This document shows, piece by piece, positions 32,455 to 45,612 of a DNA stretch of 64,000 nt (positions within the stretch are counted from its first letter, which is position 1; every line of letters begins with the position of its first letter). Under the pieces are notes generated by a model. The model worked only from the letters and a program-made list of their open reading frames with translations, was not told the origin of the DNA and made no database searches. Origin of the DNA: Mucor racemosus (Eukaryota; Mucoromycota; Mucoromycetes; Mucorales; Mucoraceae); the NCBI GenBank assembly GCA_027405735.1, contig JAPEHQ010000001.1, positions 3,224,001-3,288,000 on the forward strand. The letters run 5' to 3'. The translations under genes were made by a program, and so were the position numbers.

Positions 32455-32715
32455 TATGTTGTATGTCATCAAGTACCATATGTATCGCCTTCTACAGTAT
32501 CAATACACCTTACAATCTATTGACTACGACATGTATTGAAATGCAAAGTCTTGATATCGGATATAAGAAACTCCTAGCGTACTAAGTTTAATGCAGTAAT
32601 TACCAAGAACATTTGGACCTCTATGACACCATATTATTTCATCCAAGCGGTGAATCAATTAATAGCTATTAAATCAACATCCAAGTACAATTAGCGCAGC
32701 ATTATAGTAAGTTGA
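32455..32715 (+). repeat. Dispersed repeat R3, copy c (truncated)
   Basis: Matches 23795-24040, including TTGACTACGACATGTATTGA, GATATCGGATATAAGAAACT and CATCCAAGTAC. It runs into the R2 end AGTAAGTTGAACTAGCGTA. Confidence 0.7.
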
Positions 32716-32902
32716 ACTAGCGTATTAAATATCTTGATATTATGGTGTTGATCCTACAAGAAATCAACTAATTGAAAAATACCGGTATATATAGATAATA
32801 TTTGATTTAATCTGTATCCAGATATGGATCATCGAGCAAGGTCATTTCTTTATACAAAAGATAAAAAGTTGGGAATTTTGTGGTATCGCAAATATATTAA
32901 GT

Positions 32903-35117
32903 TTATTGTTGTGAGGCTATGTAATGGCTAACATCATACATTATTGCAAGCCAAGGTTGAGGAAATTGATCATAATAACTGACATCAAATACCCCATCCT
33001 TTAATTTAAACATATTTGTTGTTAATGGAGATGAATCTATTTCGGCGGATAGTACTTGATGGCCTTGCGTGAGTATTATCATGTCTAATTCTTCTAGACA
33101 GGAACTCATCATCGACGCTGCTTCTTTTGCAATCTGTTTATTAGGCGATAAAGCCAATAATATCAATACATCTAGAGCAGTAAACAAGTAGTCACCTGCA
33201 GTTACAAGGTAGTTACCTAATGAAAATATTAGACATCTTAATTTCAGGTACAAGATATGAGAACTTACAAGATGACGTATTAACTATTGCTAGTCGATGA
33301 ATTCCATGTATCAATAACTGACAGCTTTTTAACGCTTGATTTAATGAATGCTGTTGTACTAAAGACAATAGCTGTTGGTCTTGATTATTTAATGCTTTTG
33401 GTTGTAATAAACAAGAGTAAATGCCTGCAATAAATATATGAAATTGTACAAAGTTCATCAGCAGTACAGAATCTGTTGTGTTTTCCATCACATCATAACA
33501 TAGACGTACGTCATTTAGATCATCACAAAGTCGTAATTCTGCTGGTACATTATTTGTGTATTCTTTTATCACATCTTGCACTCTAATAATTGATTCAAAA
33601 CTAAGAGCACAGGCTCTCCCAAGTTGAACATGGCAAATAGAGTCCTAAGTTCACATAAATAACAAATTACCGTATTCTTTAAATTATTTAAAACTTACCA
33701 TCAAATTCTTGATAAATTCATTATTGTACAAGTTGATGATCCAATTATTTGATCGAATATATCTTATCGTTTCATCAGGCTCATCTGCAATATACATCCA
33801 ATAAGGAAAGCAAAATCCGCCTTTATTTGTTGTATCATTTGCAATGTAGTCCATGAATTGACTGAGAATAGCTGATACTTCAATATGTCGAGTGAACAGC
33901 ATTTTATCGACATCAGTAATTGGTTCTTGATGTGTTAAACTGGTAAAATGTCCAGAATATGGTGCACCTTCAATGTCAACATTTGGACCCGGTTCTCGGA
34001 ATTCGGGGTAGTCGTTTCGTAGATCAATCAAGATTTGATAGGCCATATATATCAATTGACGACTATCAGCAAATTTTAGAGTGATATGCATATATTGAGT
34101 CAGTAAATTAATGCCCATCACATTCTCTAATCTTTTCTCAGGTAAATCAAATTGTTCTAAAATGATATCTCGTGCTTTTGCATAAAAATAATCGCCCATG
34201 TTTCGTCTTTCTCGAGGAGCAAATAGTAAGTGCTCACAGGGAGTCGCGCACACATAAGAACATATACCAAGTGTAACAAGATCTGTTAATGGATCTTGTA
34301 TAGTAGCTAATTTTTCTCGGTAGGATCTTTCATGCACCAATGGTCTATATATATTATGACATTGAAAATAAATATGTGATAATTGATCTATTGTATTGGG
34401 GTTTAATAATAATGGGCTTGGCATCGATAAAACTACTGGCGGTTTGGAAGGCTTAATCACCGGATTTTTTGTCAATACTGAAATTGTGAATGGAACCAGA
34501 CTATCAGTGCTGTCTTTTTCAAAGATCATAATTATTCCAGCATCACCTCCTCTGTAATAAGAATCTTCATTGTAAAAAAAGCTATTGCTTGCAGATGATA
34601 CTGAACTGCTACTTCCAAAGCTTAACGGTGATAAATAGGATATAGTTGGATCAAATTGCAGTAGTTCACTGATATTACGGATGCCTGTTTCTATTTGAAA
34701 ATTGCCATTTTTAATACTGATCTTCCAGTTTTGAAATAGACTTTGAATCATTGTATTCGATAGTTCAGATAAAGGTTGTGTATTACTATTACGATTGCAG
34801 TGATACGTATGCAATTCTTGTTCCATAAAATGAATCATTTTTTCTAGCTGCTGCACTTGATTTTGTAGACTATTTTCGTCCTGATATTCATCAAGTTTGC
34901 ACAATTGTTGTTGCTTTTCTTTCTTGAGTGGTTGTTGACATATTTTGCCAAACTTTTCACATCTGGAGCATTTGAGATTCGAACTAAGACGAACGCATTT
35001 TCGACGATATTGTCGACATTCTAATCAACGATTCAGTATATATATATATATATATAAATATTTATAACATTAATAGAGAAAGTTATTACCAATACAGGGA
35101 ATAATTCGAAGTGTCAT
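32903..35117 (-). CDS. Zn2Cys6 transcription factor
   Basis: Four exons: 35090-35117, 33699-35020, 33269-33644, 32903-33195 (672 aa). The zinc cluster sits at the extreme N-terminus and is completed by splicing: Cys 8, 11, 18, 27, 30 and 37 (PCIECRQYRRKC, KCSRC, GKIC). A short coiled coil follows (NQVQQLEKMIHFMEQELH). The rest is a helical regulatory region in which HIYFQCHNIYRPLVHERSY resembles the start of the fungal_trans domain, though it is too divergent to be sure. It borders the repeat block: the stop is about 190 bp from R3. Role and targets unknown. Confidence 0.87.
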
Positions 35118-35566
35118 TTGCGGTAATGGATTAAATTCAAAGCCAAGCAGAGGAAAAAAGCCAGATTATACAATTACATTTATTTATCTTATACCCCATT
35201 TATCCTTCCTCTTCATGTCCGCCCAATTAGCCTCTCAGCCTTTTCGATAGTCATCGTACACTGTGCTTTATAGAGGTTAAGTAGGAGGTTCATAAATATT
35301 AAGCCAATCGTTAAATATTAAACACAGATGCCTACTACGGTATTATAAAAAAAAAACACTTGTACACCTGCAAAACTTGCTTTATTCTGGAGATTGGTAT
35401 TTTATTACAAAAGAAATAGTATTCTCTAACATAGTATTTCCAATTGAGCAGGTCTAACTTCCAGGGATGTTGGATTTCTAACAAGAACAATCAATTTTAA
35501 TGATCGATTTTGCCTATGATTTAAAAAGATTAGTCTCTGTAATTGATTGTGGCCTTTGTGGATAGC
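35118..35566. other. Spacer between TF start and POP1 3' end
   Basis: 450 bp holding the promoter of the Zn2Cys6 gene and the POP1 3' untranslated region. No TATA box stands out and there is no coding exon. Confidence 0.45.
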
Positions 35567-38199
35567 TTACATTTCATCTAATGCCTTTACTTTCTTTAAT
35601 CCTCCTACAGTACATGCACCAATACCGAACCCATAACCAAGAGACAATGAGAAATCACCATTTGTTATATATCCAATATGTTGAGATTTGGAGGGTATTT
35701 CGCAAGAAACCTATATAATAGAAAGTTAGATGTACGTTTCATCTTTGATGATGGTTCCAAACAATTACCTTTTGAGCATCTGCATTGATTTCCATGAGCT
35801 CTTTCAACTTCCTCTTGCTTTTGTTCAATGGTGACTGATGTCTAATGTGATATGTATATTTGTCAAAATCTTGTTGGTTTTCAATTATATAAACCATTGC
35901 ATGTGCAGAAGGTTTTCCTCGATCAATATATTTGACTCTTATTTTAACAAGCGTATCATCGACACCAAGATTGTCGACTTCAATACGACGTTTTGTTAAA
36001 AATGCTTCAGATTTAGCTGTAGGTGCCAAGAAGCCAGATACTAGCTGTTCTCCATGAATCAAGGAATAAGCAGGTCGTACGGCTAAATTGTGCTCAGGCT
36101 CCACTTGCATGTGATCTATAGTTGTCAAACTCTCAAAAGCTGATTCAAATGGATGCTCTATACCACGCTTGGCAAAATTTACTCGTTTTCCTGGAGGTCT
36201 TTTACTCCAAATCTCTTGAGCCGCCTTTTTGGTTAACTGACGTTGCGTTTCAAATGCTCTTGTACCTGGATAATCATGAGGAAAGCAGGGTACACCACTT
36301 TCAAAGTGCATTGCTCGAATATCATCGTATCCAGCAACACGAGCACCTGCAAAAGTAAACGATTTCCAAAATGCAAGGCCAAATCCACGAGGAACAATAA
36401 CAGACCATCCCTCAATCAATTCATGTGATGATAATGGTTTTTGAGTAACATCAGATTTGTTGAAACACGGTCCACCACGTTGAATAAGAAGAATAGGAAT
36501 TTGGCTATCTTCAGCTGTTGGTTCCAATTTGGTACCTGGAACAAGATTTTGTTCACGACGTAAATTCAAACCATATTCAGGAATCTTCTTTTCTAAAAGT
36601 GATTTACGGATATCTTTATCCCAAATTGTTGTATCTGCTGCATCTGTTGGCCATTGTGTCAAGATATTTTGAATTTTTCGTTGTTCTTCTGGTAAAATGT
36701 TGTTATTACGAGGTGGCACTTTTTGGGGAAATCTATAAAATTATTTAGATAAAAATAACACAAATAGAAAAACGCATTTACCTTAAACGAGGATCCTGAA
36801 CTAAGAGACCAATAACGCTTCCAGGAGACAATGAACAAGAAGAACGAAGTTGACTCAAGTCCTTCCAAATTGCATTTCCACGCATTGTCTCATCTTGTAC
36901 GGGATCAAGAATTGCTTGTAAAAGAGCAGTGGATCGAGGACCAGTTAAATCGAATCTCAATATATCATCTCTTAAATCATTCAATTCAAGGCGAGTCGCT
37001 TTTGTTTCTTTTATAGCATGCTTTATAAAAGTCAATGCCTCATTTATAGCAGCAGGATGAATCCATAACCAAATGGTATCCCGAGTTTTTGGTTTCCACA
37101 AAAACGAAATGGGGCAAATCAATTTGGCTGGGTATCCCAAATATTCATATAAAGTAGTTGTTCCAATACGATTTCCCTTGATAAATCTGATATATCTGAG
37201 TACATGTTTGAAATTGTTTCCAAATCATCTTACCTTTCACTTCCAACAGAAGGCGATCCTTTATCAGTTAATGAATTTAAAACTGTAATAATCTCGGTTT
37301 GATCGCCTTTCAATTCAATGCAGGCCATGTAAGATGCATCATGAGCAACAGAAAGGCGAGTAAATGATCGATATGTGATACGCACTGATTTTGTATTGGG
37401 TCGAGATGCGATTCTATATCCCCAAATATCTTTCATTTTCATTCGTTTTGCATGCCACATGTGTGTTTCTAACCATTTTTTCGATTCTAATTTTACAGAA
37501 TATTTAGCTTTCAAGAATTTTTACATGCTGAATAATGCATTTACTTTGACGTCTAAGGAATTCTTCTACTGTATTTCTAGGTGTTTTAATCTTTTTGACT
37601 TTTTTACGGACAAGTTTAGTTGTAGGAGCAGAACTGTAAGCCTAATTAGGTAAAATGTCAATCGATAATGCATTTTGTGTAAATTGCATATCCATACTTC
37701 TTTTGCTGCTTTTGCTCTTAATCTAGCAGGAAGTCTGTTGATATTATGACTTGCTGCACGACGACGAAGACCACGGGGTAATGATTGAAACGCAAGCTCA
37801 TTCAAAGCGTAACTTTTTAAAAGAATTAAGAATGGCAAATATAAAAAAAAACACTGATATATTTTGCTATTACCTTGCTTTTTTGATAGCATGTTGCATA
37901 TCATTGATCTCCATAATACGAGCAAGGGCATATCGATCTGCTTGGATCGGGCCGCTTACTTTTGGTATGTCATCAGCTAAAGCGAAATATTCTATTAATG
38001 AAACATGTTTGAAATGCAATGCTTAAAGAAACGTACTCAATTTATTATCTACTTTATTATGTGTTCCAATTTGACGAACAGATCTATTTCTCTCTAGAAT
38101 AAAGTACACATATCAATATACACACATTTTGCATTGATTGCATACTAATTTACCTCTTCTTTTTTGCTTTCCAGTCAAATTATCTGATTCTAAAGACAT
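35567..38199 (-). CDS. POP1: POP1, RNase P/MRP protein subunit
   Basis: Nine exons: 38154-38199, 38037-38093, 37874-37976, 37698-37812, 37545-37641, 37234-37486, 36782-37186, 35769-36732, 35567-35710 (727 aa; yeast Pop1 is 875). Large protein of the nuclear RNase P and MRP ribonucleoproteins, for 5' tRNA processing and rRNA cleavage. Seen: QSLPRGLRRRAASHNINRLP, the POP1 signature KKWLETHMWHAKRMKM, LCPISFLW-like block, and the POPLD region VIVPRGFGLAFWKSFTFAGA, GVPCFPHDYPG. The C-terminus IGYITNGDFSLSLGYGFGI is the conserved end. The exon joint at 37545/37486 is fixed by the frame and the RRQKSKKWLETH match. Start divergent from ALG5, 340 bp away. Confidence 0.93.
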
Positions 38200-38539
38200 C
38201 TCTAATGGTTGATGTTGTTTAGAAAAAAAGACACTCAAATGCTGCAGAATCAAGGAAAATAATTTACATAAAGCAGTGACAAGGCAAGCTCAAGAGGAAG
38301 TTGGCAGCAGCCACCAAAGTGCATCGCATCTTGGATCATTCATTGGCTTAAACTTGGTCAAAGCGAGGTCTTGCACCTTTCAAGAAACTATTGGCTGAAC
38401 AAACAAATAGCTATTCTTGGCTTAATATAAAAATAAACGAGGTATTGAGTTAATTCCCTTAGTTTAACACAACACTTTCTTTCTTTCCTTCTTTCCTTCC
38501 TTCCTCCTTTCCTCTTTTTTCTTTCTGGAAGAATCACCA
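38200..38539. promoter_or_regulatory. Divergent promoter region between POP1 and ALG5
   Basis: 340 bp between two opposite start codons. A pure pyrimidine tract (about 38476-38525, TTCC/CTTT units) lies just before the ALG5 ATG, like that before RHO3. Inferred from position. Confidence 0.55.
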
Positions 38540-39660
38540 ATGTCATTGATTCAATTTTTGTCCATTATAGCAACTACAGCAATTGCCTCGGTAATCCTTG
38601 AATCCCCTTGATTAGAATACCCGAAATTTTTAACTCGATTAATTATAGCTCATTGGGTTCTTGTTATTTTGTTCACCAAAACCAAGAGATAGAACAGAGA
38701 ACGAAAAATATTATAGAGATGCTAAATCAAAAGAAAAAAAGCTATTGCCAAGTATATTTGATAAGCCCAGCTTAAAGTTATCGTGTATTGTACCTGCATT
38801 TGATGAAACAAAAAGATTACCCACAATGTTGAAGGAAACAGTTGATTATTTACAAGAACAAAACAAGAAGGATTCTACCTATACATACGAAATTATTATT
38901 GTAGATGATGGTAGTAGGGATCATACCATTCAAGTTGCTATGGATTTCGCTGAAAAGGAACCCTCCGTTGACATTCGTATTCTTGCATTGGATAAAAATA
39001 GAGGTAAAGGTGGCGCTGTTACTCAGGTAAGCTATTGACTGAGATGATTAAAAAAGCAGAATCTAAGCTGTGCGATAATCTAGGGAATGTTATCAGCTCG
39101 TGGCGAATTATGTTTAATGGTAGATGCTGATGGAGCAACTCAATTTTCAGATCTCGGTAAACTTATTGAGGATATAAAGAGAATCGAAAAGAATGGTGAG
39201 GCCGTTGTTGTCGGATCAAGATCTCATTTGGTTACTACTGAAGCAGTTGTCAAGGTAAAACCTCCCAATTTCGGTTACAATGACAATCTTATTCTAACAT
39301 TTTGCTTGAATTTAGAGATCCTTTATTAGAAACTTTTTAATGCGTGGATTTCATACATTGGTCTATGTTCTTGGTATTAGAGGAATCGAAGATACCCAAT
39401 GTGGATTCAAGTTATTCACACGTAAATCTGCTCAAATTATTTTTCCCAATATGCATGTTGAACGATGGATTTTTGATATCGAGTGTCTCATGATCGCTCA
39501 ACTTCAAAAGATGCCTATTTCAGAAGTTCAGGTTACTTGGCATGAAATTGATGGTTCCAAAGTTAATTTGATGATGGATTCTATGAAAATGGCTATTGAT
39601 TTATTACTTATTAGACTTAATTATATTTTAGGCTTTTGGTCTGTTAAAAAATCAAATTAG
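38540..39660 (+). CDS. ALG5: Dolichyl-phosphate beta-glucosyltransferase
   Basis: Four exons: 38540-38590, 38649-39026, 39084-39254, 39316-39660 (314 aa; yeast Alg5 334). Transfers glucose from UDP-glucose to dolichyl phosphate on the cytosolic face of the ER, supplying Dol-P-Glc for N-glycan assembly. The N-terminal 25 residues form one membrane anchor. The GT2 fold follows: [20 protein letters not shown] (DDG at 103-105), [21 protein letters not shown] (DAD at 157-159), VGSRSHL, and [12 protein letters not shown] with the QC.FK motif, then ERWIFDIE. The first exon, coding only the anchor, was chosen because its ATG is the only one joined in frame to LIGFLLF. Confidence 0.94.
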
Positions 39661-39789
39661 AACGTGTAACATAAAACGAAACATTTATAAATAAAACCAT
39701 AAAAGGGGGCGCGCGCGTGTATTAATGTTATGCGCGCTTCAAATTAAACCGTTTGTCCCTTTTCTCATCTCTTTTCTAATATATCTAAA
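39661..39789. promoter_or_regulatory. Short PMS1 promoter with two GCGCGC boxes
   Basis: Only 129 bp lie between the ALG5 stop and the PMS1 ATG. Two CG boxes, GGGGCGCGCGCGTG (39706-39719) and TGCGCGC (39731-39737), stand out in AT-rich DNA. In fungi, GC-core sites (MCB-type ACGCGT, or E2F-type GGCGC) drive S-phase genes; a match to this role is an inference. Confidence 0.5.
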
Positions 39790-42660
39790 ATGAGTGTTAT
39801 TAATGCTATTGATAAGCATTCAGTTCATAAAATATGTTCAGGTCAGGTTGTTCTCGATCTAGCCACTGCTGTCAAGGAATTGGTTGAAAATAGTATTGAT
39901 GCTGGAGCTACTCAAGTTGGTAAGTTATTTTGGCCATGTTAAAATACACATATTTTGCCTAAATAACATTATTTTTCAGATGTAAATTTCATAGACAATG
40001 GAACTGGTGGCATTGAAGTAGTTGATAATGGTTGTGGTATTGATCCTTTAAACTATGAATCTCTTGGTAAATCATCGAATGTAAAAAAGAAAAACTACGT
40101 AAAATATTAACCGATCAAGTCAATAGCCCTCAAGCATTATACTTCGAAAATCAGCAATTTTGAGGACCTAGAAAAGGTTTTAACATTTGGTTTTCGAGGA
40201 GAAGCATTGAGTTCTCTTTGTGCACTTTCTCATTTAACAGTAATCACAGCAACAAAGACACAAGCACCTATGGGTGTCAAATTGGAATATGATGAAAATG
40301 GCATTTTGACATCTAAAACACCTACTTCAAGAACTGTAGGAACCACACTTCAATTGACAGATATATTTCACTCATTGCCTGTTCGCCGACAAGAGTTTAA
40401 ACGAAATATCAAACGAGAATATGGAAAAGCTTTGATGATTTTACAAGCATATTCAATTATATCAACAAATGTCAAAATTACAGTATCAAATCAAGCAGGG
40501 AAAAAGCCCAGTATCAAGGTCATATCAACAACCAAAAATAAAGAAATAAGCGCCAATCTTACAAATATATTTGGATCGAAAATAGTATCACAAATTGTTC
40601 CCTTCAACGTCAATTTAGAATCAATAATCGGAGAAGGATCTGTGGAAGGATATATATCAAAACCAGAGTGGGGGCTTGGAAGAAGTAGTTCTGATCGACA
40701 ATACTTTTATGTAAATGGTAGACCGTGTATGCTTCCGAAGGTAGGTTTAATATAAAGTAATTCAGAACTGATGCTGATTCCATTATAAACAACAGATTGC
40801 AAAGACATTAAATGAAGTTTATCGTATATTCATTTCAAATCAATATCCTGTTGTCATAGCAAATTTGAAATTACCTACAGATGCTTACGATGTTAATGTT
40901 AGTCCTGACAAAAGAACTATTTTCCTTCATCAAGAAAACAAGATTGCAGATGTTTTGTTGGAACAATTAAAAGAACAAATGGAGCCAAGTAGATCTACAT
41001 TTAATGTCAATTCAGTCATGTCTTTCAAACCATCAGAAGAACCAATGCCACAGAAAGTAAATACATCCGTTGGTAGATCATCACCGCCCGCAAATATATC
41101 ATCAGCGCCATTACCATCACCATCACCATCATCATCATCATCATCATCATCATCATATTTATCAAAATCTATATCACGACCTGCACCTATACAAAAAATT
41201 GTTAGCTTGAAATCATTTGCAATGCCTGGTACGAAATCCACTCAAGCAAGTGGTAAAAGATCAAATTCAGAGGCTAGCTCAAGTACACTATTAAATTACA
41301 TTAATAAAAAGCCTAGGGTAGAAGTAGAGGTAGATAGCGATGATATCATAATGGAATCAAGCGATCAAGATACAAGTATGCTTGTTGAAAATAAAAGCAA
41401 AGATCTCAGTTTGTCAATCGATAAATCCAACGTAATGGAAGAGGAAATGGATGAGCTGGATGATACAACTCAAGAGTCTATTCCAGATACTGGATCACCA
41501 CAGCGAGTTAAAAAGCATGTAAATTCAGAGAAAATAGAAACAGAAGAGGATGAATCATATCAATTAGATGAAACAACCGAAGAATCAATTCAAGAATTCG
41601 ATCCACGAGAATACGTTGAAACTATAAGCGATATAACATCTTTTAGTGGTTTATGGAAGACAGTTGGAAGAACAATGACAGTAAAATCAGTTGATATACA
41701 TTCTTTGCGTCGAGCAGGACCAGCGGTAACTTGTATGAATGCACCTCCAACAACAACAGCTATCGCGCCAACTCAAGTTTTTGCAAATGCAAGTGTCAAA
41801 AATACAGATGATAACGAAAAGGCTACAAAAGCATTGAGCCGCGTTATCAGTAAACCTGATTTTGCTAGAATGGAAGTTTTAGGTCAATTCAATCTTGGCT
41901 TTATGATTACAGCATTAGATGATCAAGATCTTTATATCATTGATCAACATGCTTCAGATGAAAAGTATAACTTTGAAACATTACAACAAACAACACAGAT
42001 CAAAGGTCAAAGGCTAATAAGGTAATTTGTATTATTCTTGATGTAAAGAAACTTGATAATTAAATCGCACTTATTAGTTCTCCTATCTTAAATCTGACAG
42101 CAGCAGAAGAGCATATTGTAATGGACAATATAGAGATATTCAAAGCTAATGGATTTGATGTTGAAATACTTCCTGACAATGAGCCAACAAAGCGAATTCG
42201 CGTTATTTCACAACCTTTCAGCAAAAATACCATGTTTGATAAACAAGATTTTAGTGAGCTTATCTTTTTGATAAATGAACATCCAGGGGAAATGGTACGA
42301 TGTAGTCGAAACAGAGCTATGTTTGCATCGAGAGCTTGTCATAAAGCAGCTCGTATAGGTGATAGTTTGAATAAACGTCAAATGACAAAGGTAATACATC
42401 TATCAATGAATTAGCAATAATGTTACTAAAGGTTTGTACTAATAGATTGTGAGACATATGGGTGAAATTGACCAACCTTGGGTAATTATATCTAATCCTT
42501 TAATAAAAATACTTTTTCCAACTAACACTGTCTATAGAACTGCCCTCATGGTCGACCTACAATGCGACATTTGTTCAATATCTCTCAATTTAAAGAAAAT
42601 CACACTGCCAATGCCTCAAAACGAACACTATCGCTTTCAGGAACGCTTTTTCGTAAATAA
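39790..42660 (+). CDS. PMS1: DNA mismatch repair protein PMS1 (MutL homologue)
   Basis: Seven exons: 39790-39919, 39980-40066, 40127-40740, 40796-42021, 42078-42390, 42446-42481, 42538-42660 (842 aa). Partner of Mlh1 in MutL-alpha; nicks the new strand during mismatch repair in the nucleus. The N-terminal GHKL ATPase shows [11 protein letters not shown] (30-40), DNGCGI (59-64) and FGFRGEAL (93-100). [16 protein letters not shown] is the transducer end. The middle is a disordered, acidic linker with poly-Ser. The C-terminal endonuclease has [12 protein letters not shown] near residue 660, which fits DQHA(x)2E(x)4E, then [12 protein letters not shown] and CPHGRP. All metal-site residues expected of an active Pms1-type nuclease are present. 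It ends 5 bp from the CDC43 stop. Confidence 0.95.
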
Positions 42661-42665
42661 AATGT
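42661..42665. terminator. 5-bp spacer between convergent PMS1 and CDC43 stops
   Basis: TAA of PMS1 ends at 42660 and the reverse TAA of CDC43 begins at 42666. AATAAA-like words occur on both strands here, so 3' untranslated regions must overlap. Overlap inferred from position. Confidence 0.5.
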
Positions 42666-43998
42666 TTATTGATGCTGTTTCCAAAATACAGAATTTTCTT
42701 TTAAATGATTATAAGCAGATAATGGTACATTTAAAGCAGAATGAATAGGCTCGATACCTGGTTCATTCATTAAGGAGAGCACAGCAACACCCATATAAGA
42801 ATGTAACAAATCAGGGTATGATTCTGGATCTTTACCAAATCCACCCATTTTAGGTTGACATTTTGATTGAAACTCTCTCAAACTCTCATGGTCCACTAAA
42901 TCAAAGGAATTCAAAATATCCAAAGATGCACCAACCCAAAAACCATAACAAACATCCTCCAACTTATTGGGTCTTCCTTGAAATCCTTTGATTTGACGGA
43001 AAAGACACCATTTCACTAATTCCTCACGATTAATGACACCCTCATCTAATTTATCCATTAATGCTAATGCTGCAATTCCACAAAATGTTGATCCGCCATG
43101 TGCTTCTTGGTCAGGACATTGTGCTACACCATATTCAAAAGACTAACAAGATGGCATATAAGATTTTTCGTGTAAAAAAAGCCCAGTTTATGGTATATAT
43201 TTACCTGTAATTGCTTGATATGTTGTACTGTTGCTTCTATATTGATACCAGACCAATCGTTAAGGATGTAAGATATGGAACATGCGCAAAAAATGAATCG
43301 AACATCTCTTTCCAGACTTCCAAATGTTGGTGCAATACTAAAAAATACATATAATTCTTAAGTATCTAGAAAGAACGTATTTAAAATAAATATACCTTCC
43401 ATCTTCTTGCTGTAGTAAGCTCAATGTTTTCGTAATTGCTTTTCTATTCACGCGCGAAAGATCATCACCCAATAATAATAAATTTAATAATGCGGTATAA
43501 GTGTTGGCAATATGACTTGAATCATAATGTTGGAATTCACAAGTTGTCTATGAATGAAATTTTCAGTGCATCGCTCTTTTTCTTTTTTGATTTTTCAAGA
43601 ATCAAACTTACGGCATTAGGTTCAAACTTTCTTCCTGACCAAGAAGAACCTCTAAATCCACACAAAGCCTCGTTTGCATCAGGTTCTTGACCTGTAGGCA
43701 ACACTTGTTGTGCATAAATCCATTCAATCCAGTCGTGCTTGTTTTCGTCTGTGACGCTATTGTCAAGTTCGCCTAATAGACTCAAAGCTCCCAAACAAAA
43801 GAAAGCAAGTGTCATTCTGATAATTGTGTGTTCTAAGTATTTTTTGGATTATTTACTTGTTTTTAAATCGTGCTTTTACCTGTTTGTTTCCGTTTGGGTA
43901 TATGGGGTAGGAAGCATACATAAATTAGATTTGAAGTACTTTACAAGTTTCTCTTTCGAGAATTCTGGTTGCCCTGTTGCTGCTTTGGTGGTATCCAT
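42666..43998 (-). CDS. CDC43: Geranylgeranyltransferase type I beta subunit
   Basis: Five exons: 43880-43998, 43612-43816, 43396-43547, 43205-43337, 42666-43142 (361 aa). With the alpha subunit (Ram2) it attaches geranylgeranyl to Cys of CAAX proteins ending in Leu, mainly Rho GTPases. Repeats of the alpha-alpha barrel are visible: CGFRGSSWSG, LLQQEDGS, AHGGSTFCGIAAL, GFQGRPNKLEDVCYGFWVGA, MGGFGKDP and DLLHSYMGVAVLSL. Predicted zinc ligands are Asp266, Cys268 and His317. GFxGRPNK with DVCYxFW fits GGTase-I better than farnesyltransferase (Ram1) or Rab GGTase (Bet2). RHO3 at 1862-2662 ends in CILL and is a natural substrate. It converges with PMS1. Confidence 0.92.
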
Positions 43999-45612
43999 GA
44001 TGGTGCAAAAGAGAGAGAAAGGAGACGAGGATGCAATTTCGGAGTTGGCTCGGGAAATGAGGGCAAATAAATATCATAAAAAATGCGATTATTCAAATCT
44101 GAAGCCAATTTTAAACTTGCTAATACTTGGTATTTCTATCAATTAACTCTCAAAAAAAAATTGGGTCATATATTCACGGTGTTTATAAATAACATAAATG
44201 CATTTAATTTAAAATAAAGCACAATCCGGTTGATAATTAATGCTTTGAATTTCTGCATATGATTTTTTACTGCTTAAATGTCTGTTCTTTGTTTCAGAAT
44301 ATCTCAACGGAAAAACAAGTGACAGCACTACTTTAATAATTAAATCTGCTTATTTTACAATGCTTTGTAACATATTTGAGTATCACAAAAAAAATTAGTT
44401 TTTTTATTTGATTTTTGTTCTTTCAATCTTATATCATAGATTTCAAAGTCTAAATATATTTTATTAGTGCAACATATGCATTCATAATGTAGTGCTACTC
44501 CAGCTCTCTCCGTAAGACTTTTTTGTTCACTAAAATATTGATTTTTGATGGAGAAACTGCAAGAAAACTGCTTTAAAATGATGCTTTGATCTGCTCCAAA
44601 AATCAATGAGTATATAGTCACGGATTTTTTTGAATTTCAAAAAAAAATTCACATAAATCTAATTTTCTCTATGAAAAATGCAGATACAAATACCAGCAAT
44701 ATCTTAAACTGTAGATAATTAAAAAATTCATTGTTTAATTTAATTAAAGTTATAAAATATTTTCAAAAGTTTTGACTTTTTGCCTAAAAACAACCAAAAT
44801 GCCATCTCAATTTTACGGGTAATTTTAGCAGTGACTTTTTTATGAAATTTATACAGTTAGATGCAGAATTAAAAACTGTGAATTAAGTTATTAATACGCT
44901 ACATTGATTGAATATATGGTTTGTTGCGTATTTATGATATTAAAGTTTTTGGACTATTTTTCAATAGATTTGTCAAAATGACATTAAAACTCCGATCGAC
45001 TCGAATTTGCGTATTTTCGTATGATGAAGAGTAGTTTTGGTATGTTTTCCGTCCCAAAAAGTAATCCCAAGCAATAGAAAACTAATACAATTTACATTTT
45101 CATTATTTGTTCATTATTTTTGTCTATTAGTCTGGGAAAAAATAATACACAGCCTTGAAAATCTGACTATAAAGGCTAGTGAAACCACAGACATTATCCA
45201 TCATAGATCATAGTCATAATTGCCAATACAAACATGAAAGATGTGCTCACGTATTATTGCCCGAGAAGTAAATATTCAACTTATCATAGTTGATGTTTAG
45301 AATACTTGTATTGCTTAAAAAGCTATACAAGTTGGATTTATATAAAGATATAAATATTGCTAATTCAATGATGGATTGTGATGCGTATTTTGAAAAGGAT
45401 ACTTTTTTCGCTATAGTTTATTACATAAGATATGGTATAACTTAAATTTGATTTACTCAAATTCAATTTCAATCGTCACTTTCTAATCCAATCAATTCAA
45501 AAAAGTATGCAAACAATCTTATTTCGGTGTTTAAGCATGTGAAGCACAAAATCATGGATGCTTCTCTGTGTCTCTTCCCCCCCCCCTTCTTTATTTATTT
45601 ATTTTCGTTTCA
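43999..45612. other. Gene-free AT-rich spacer
   Basis: 1.6 kb between divergent CDC43 and the first F-box gene. No exon, RNA gene or transposon end recognised. A pyrimidine run (45576-45605) precedes the F-box start. Confidence 0.45.
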
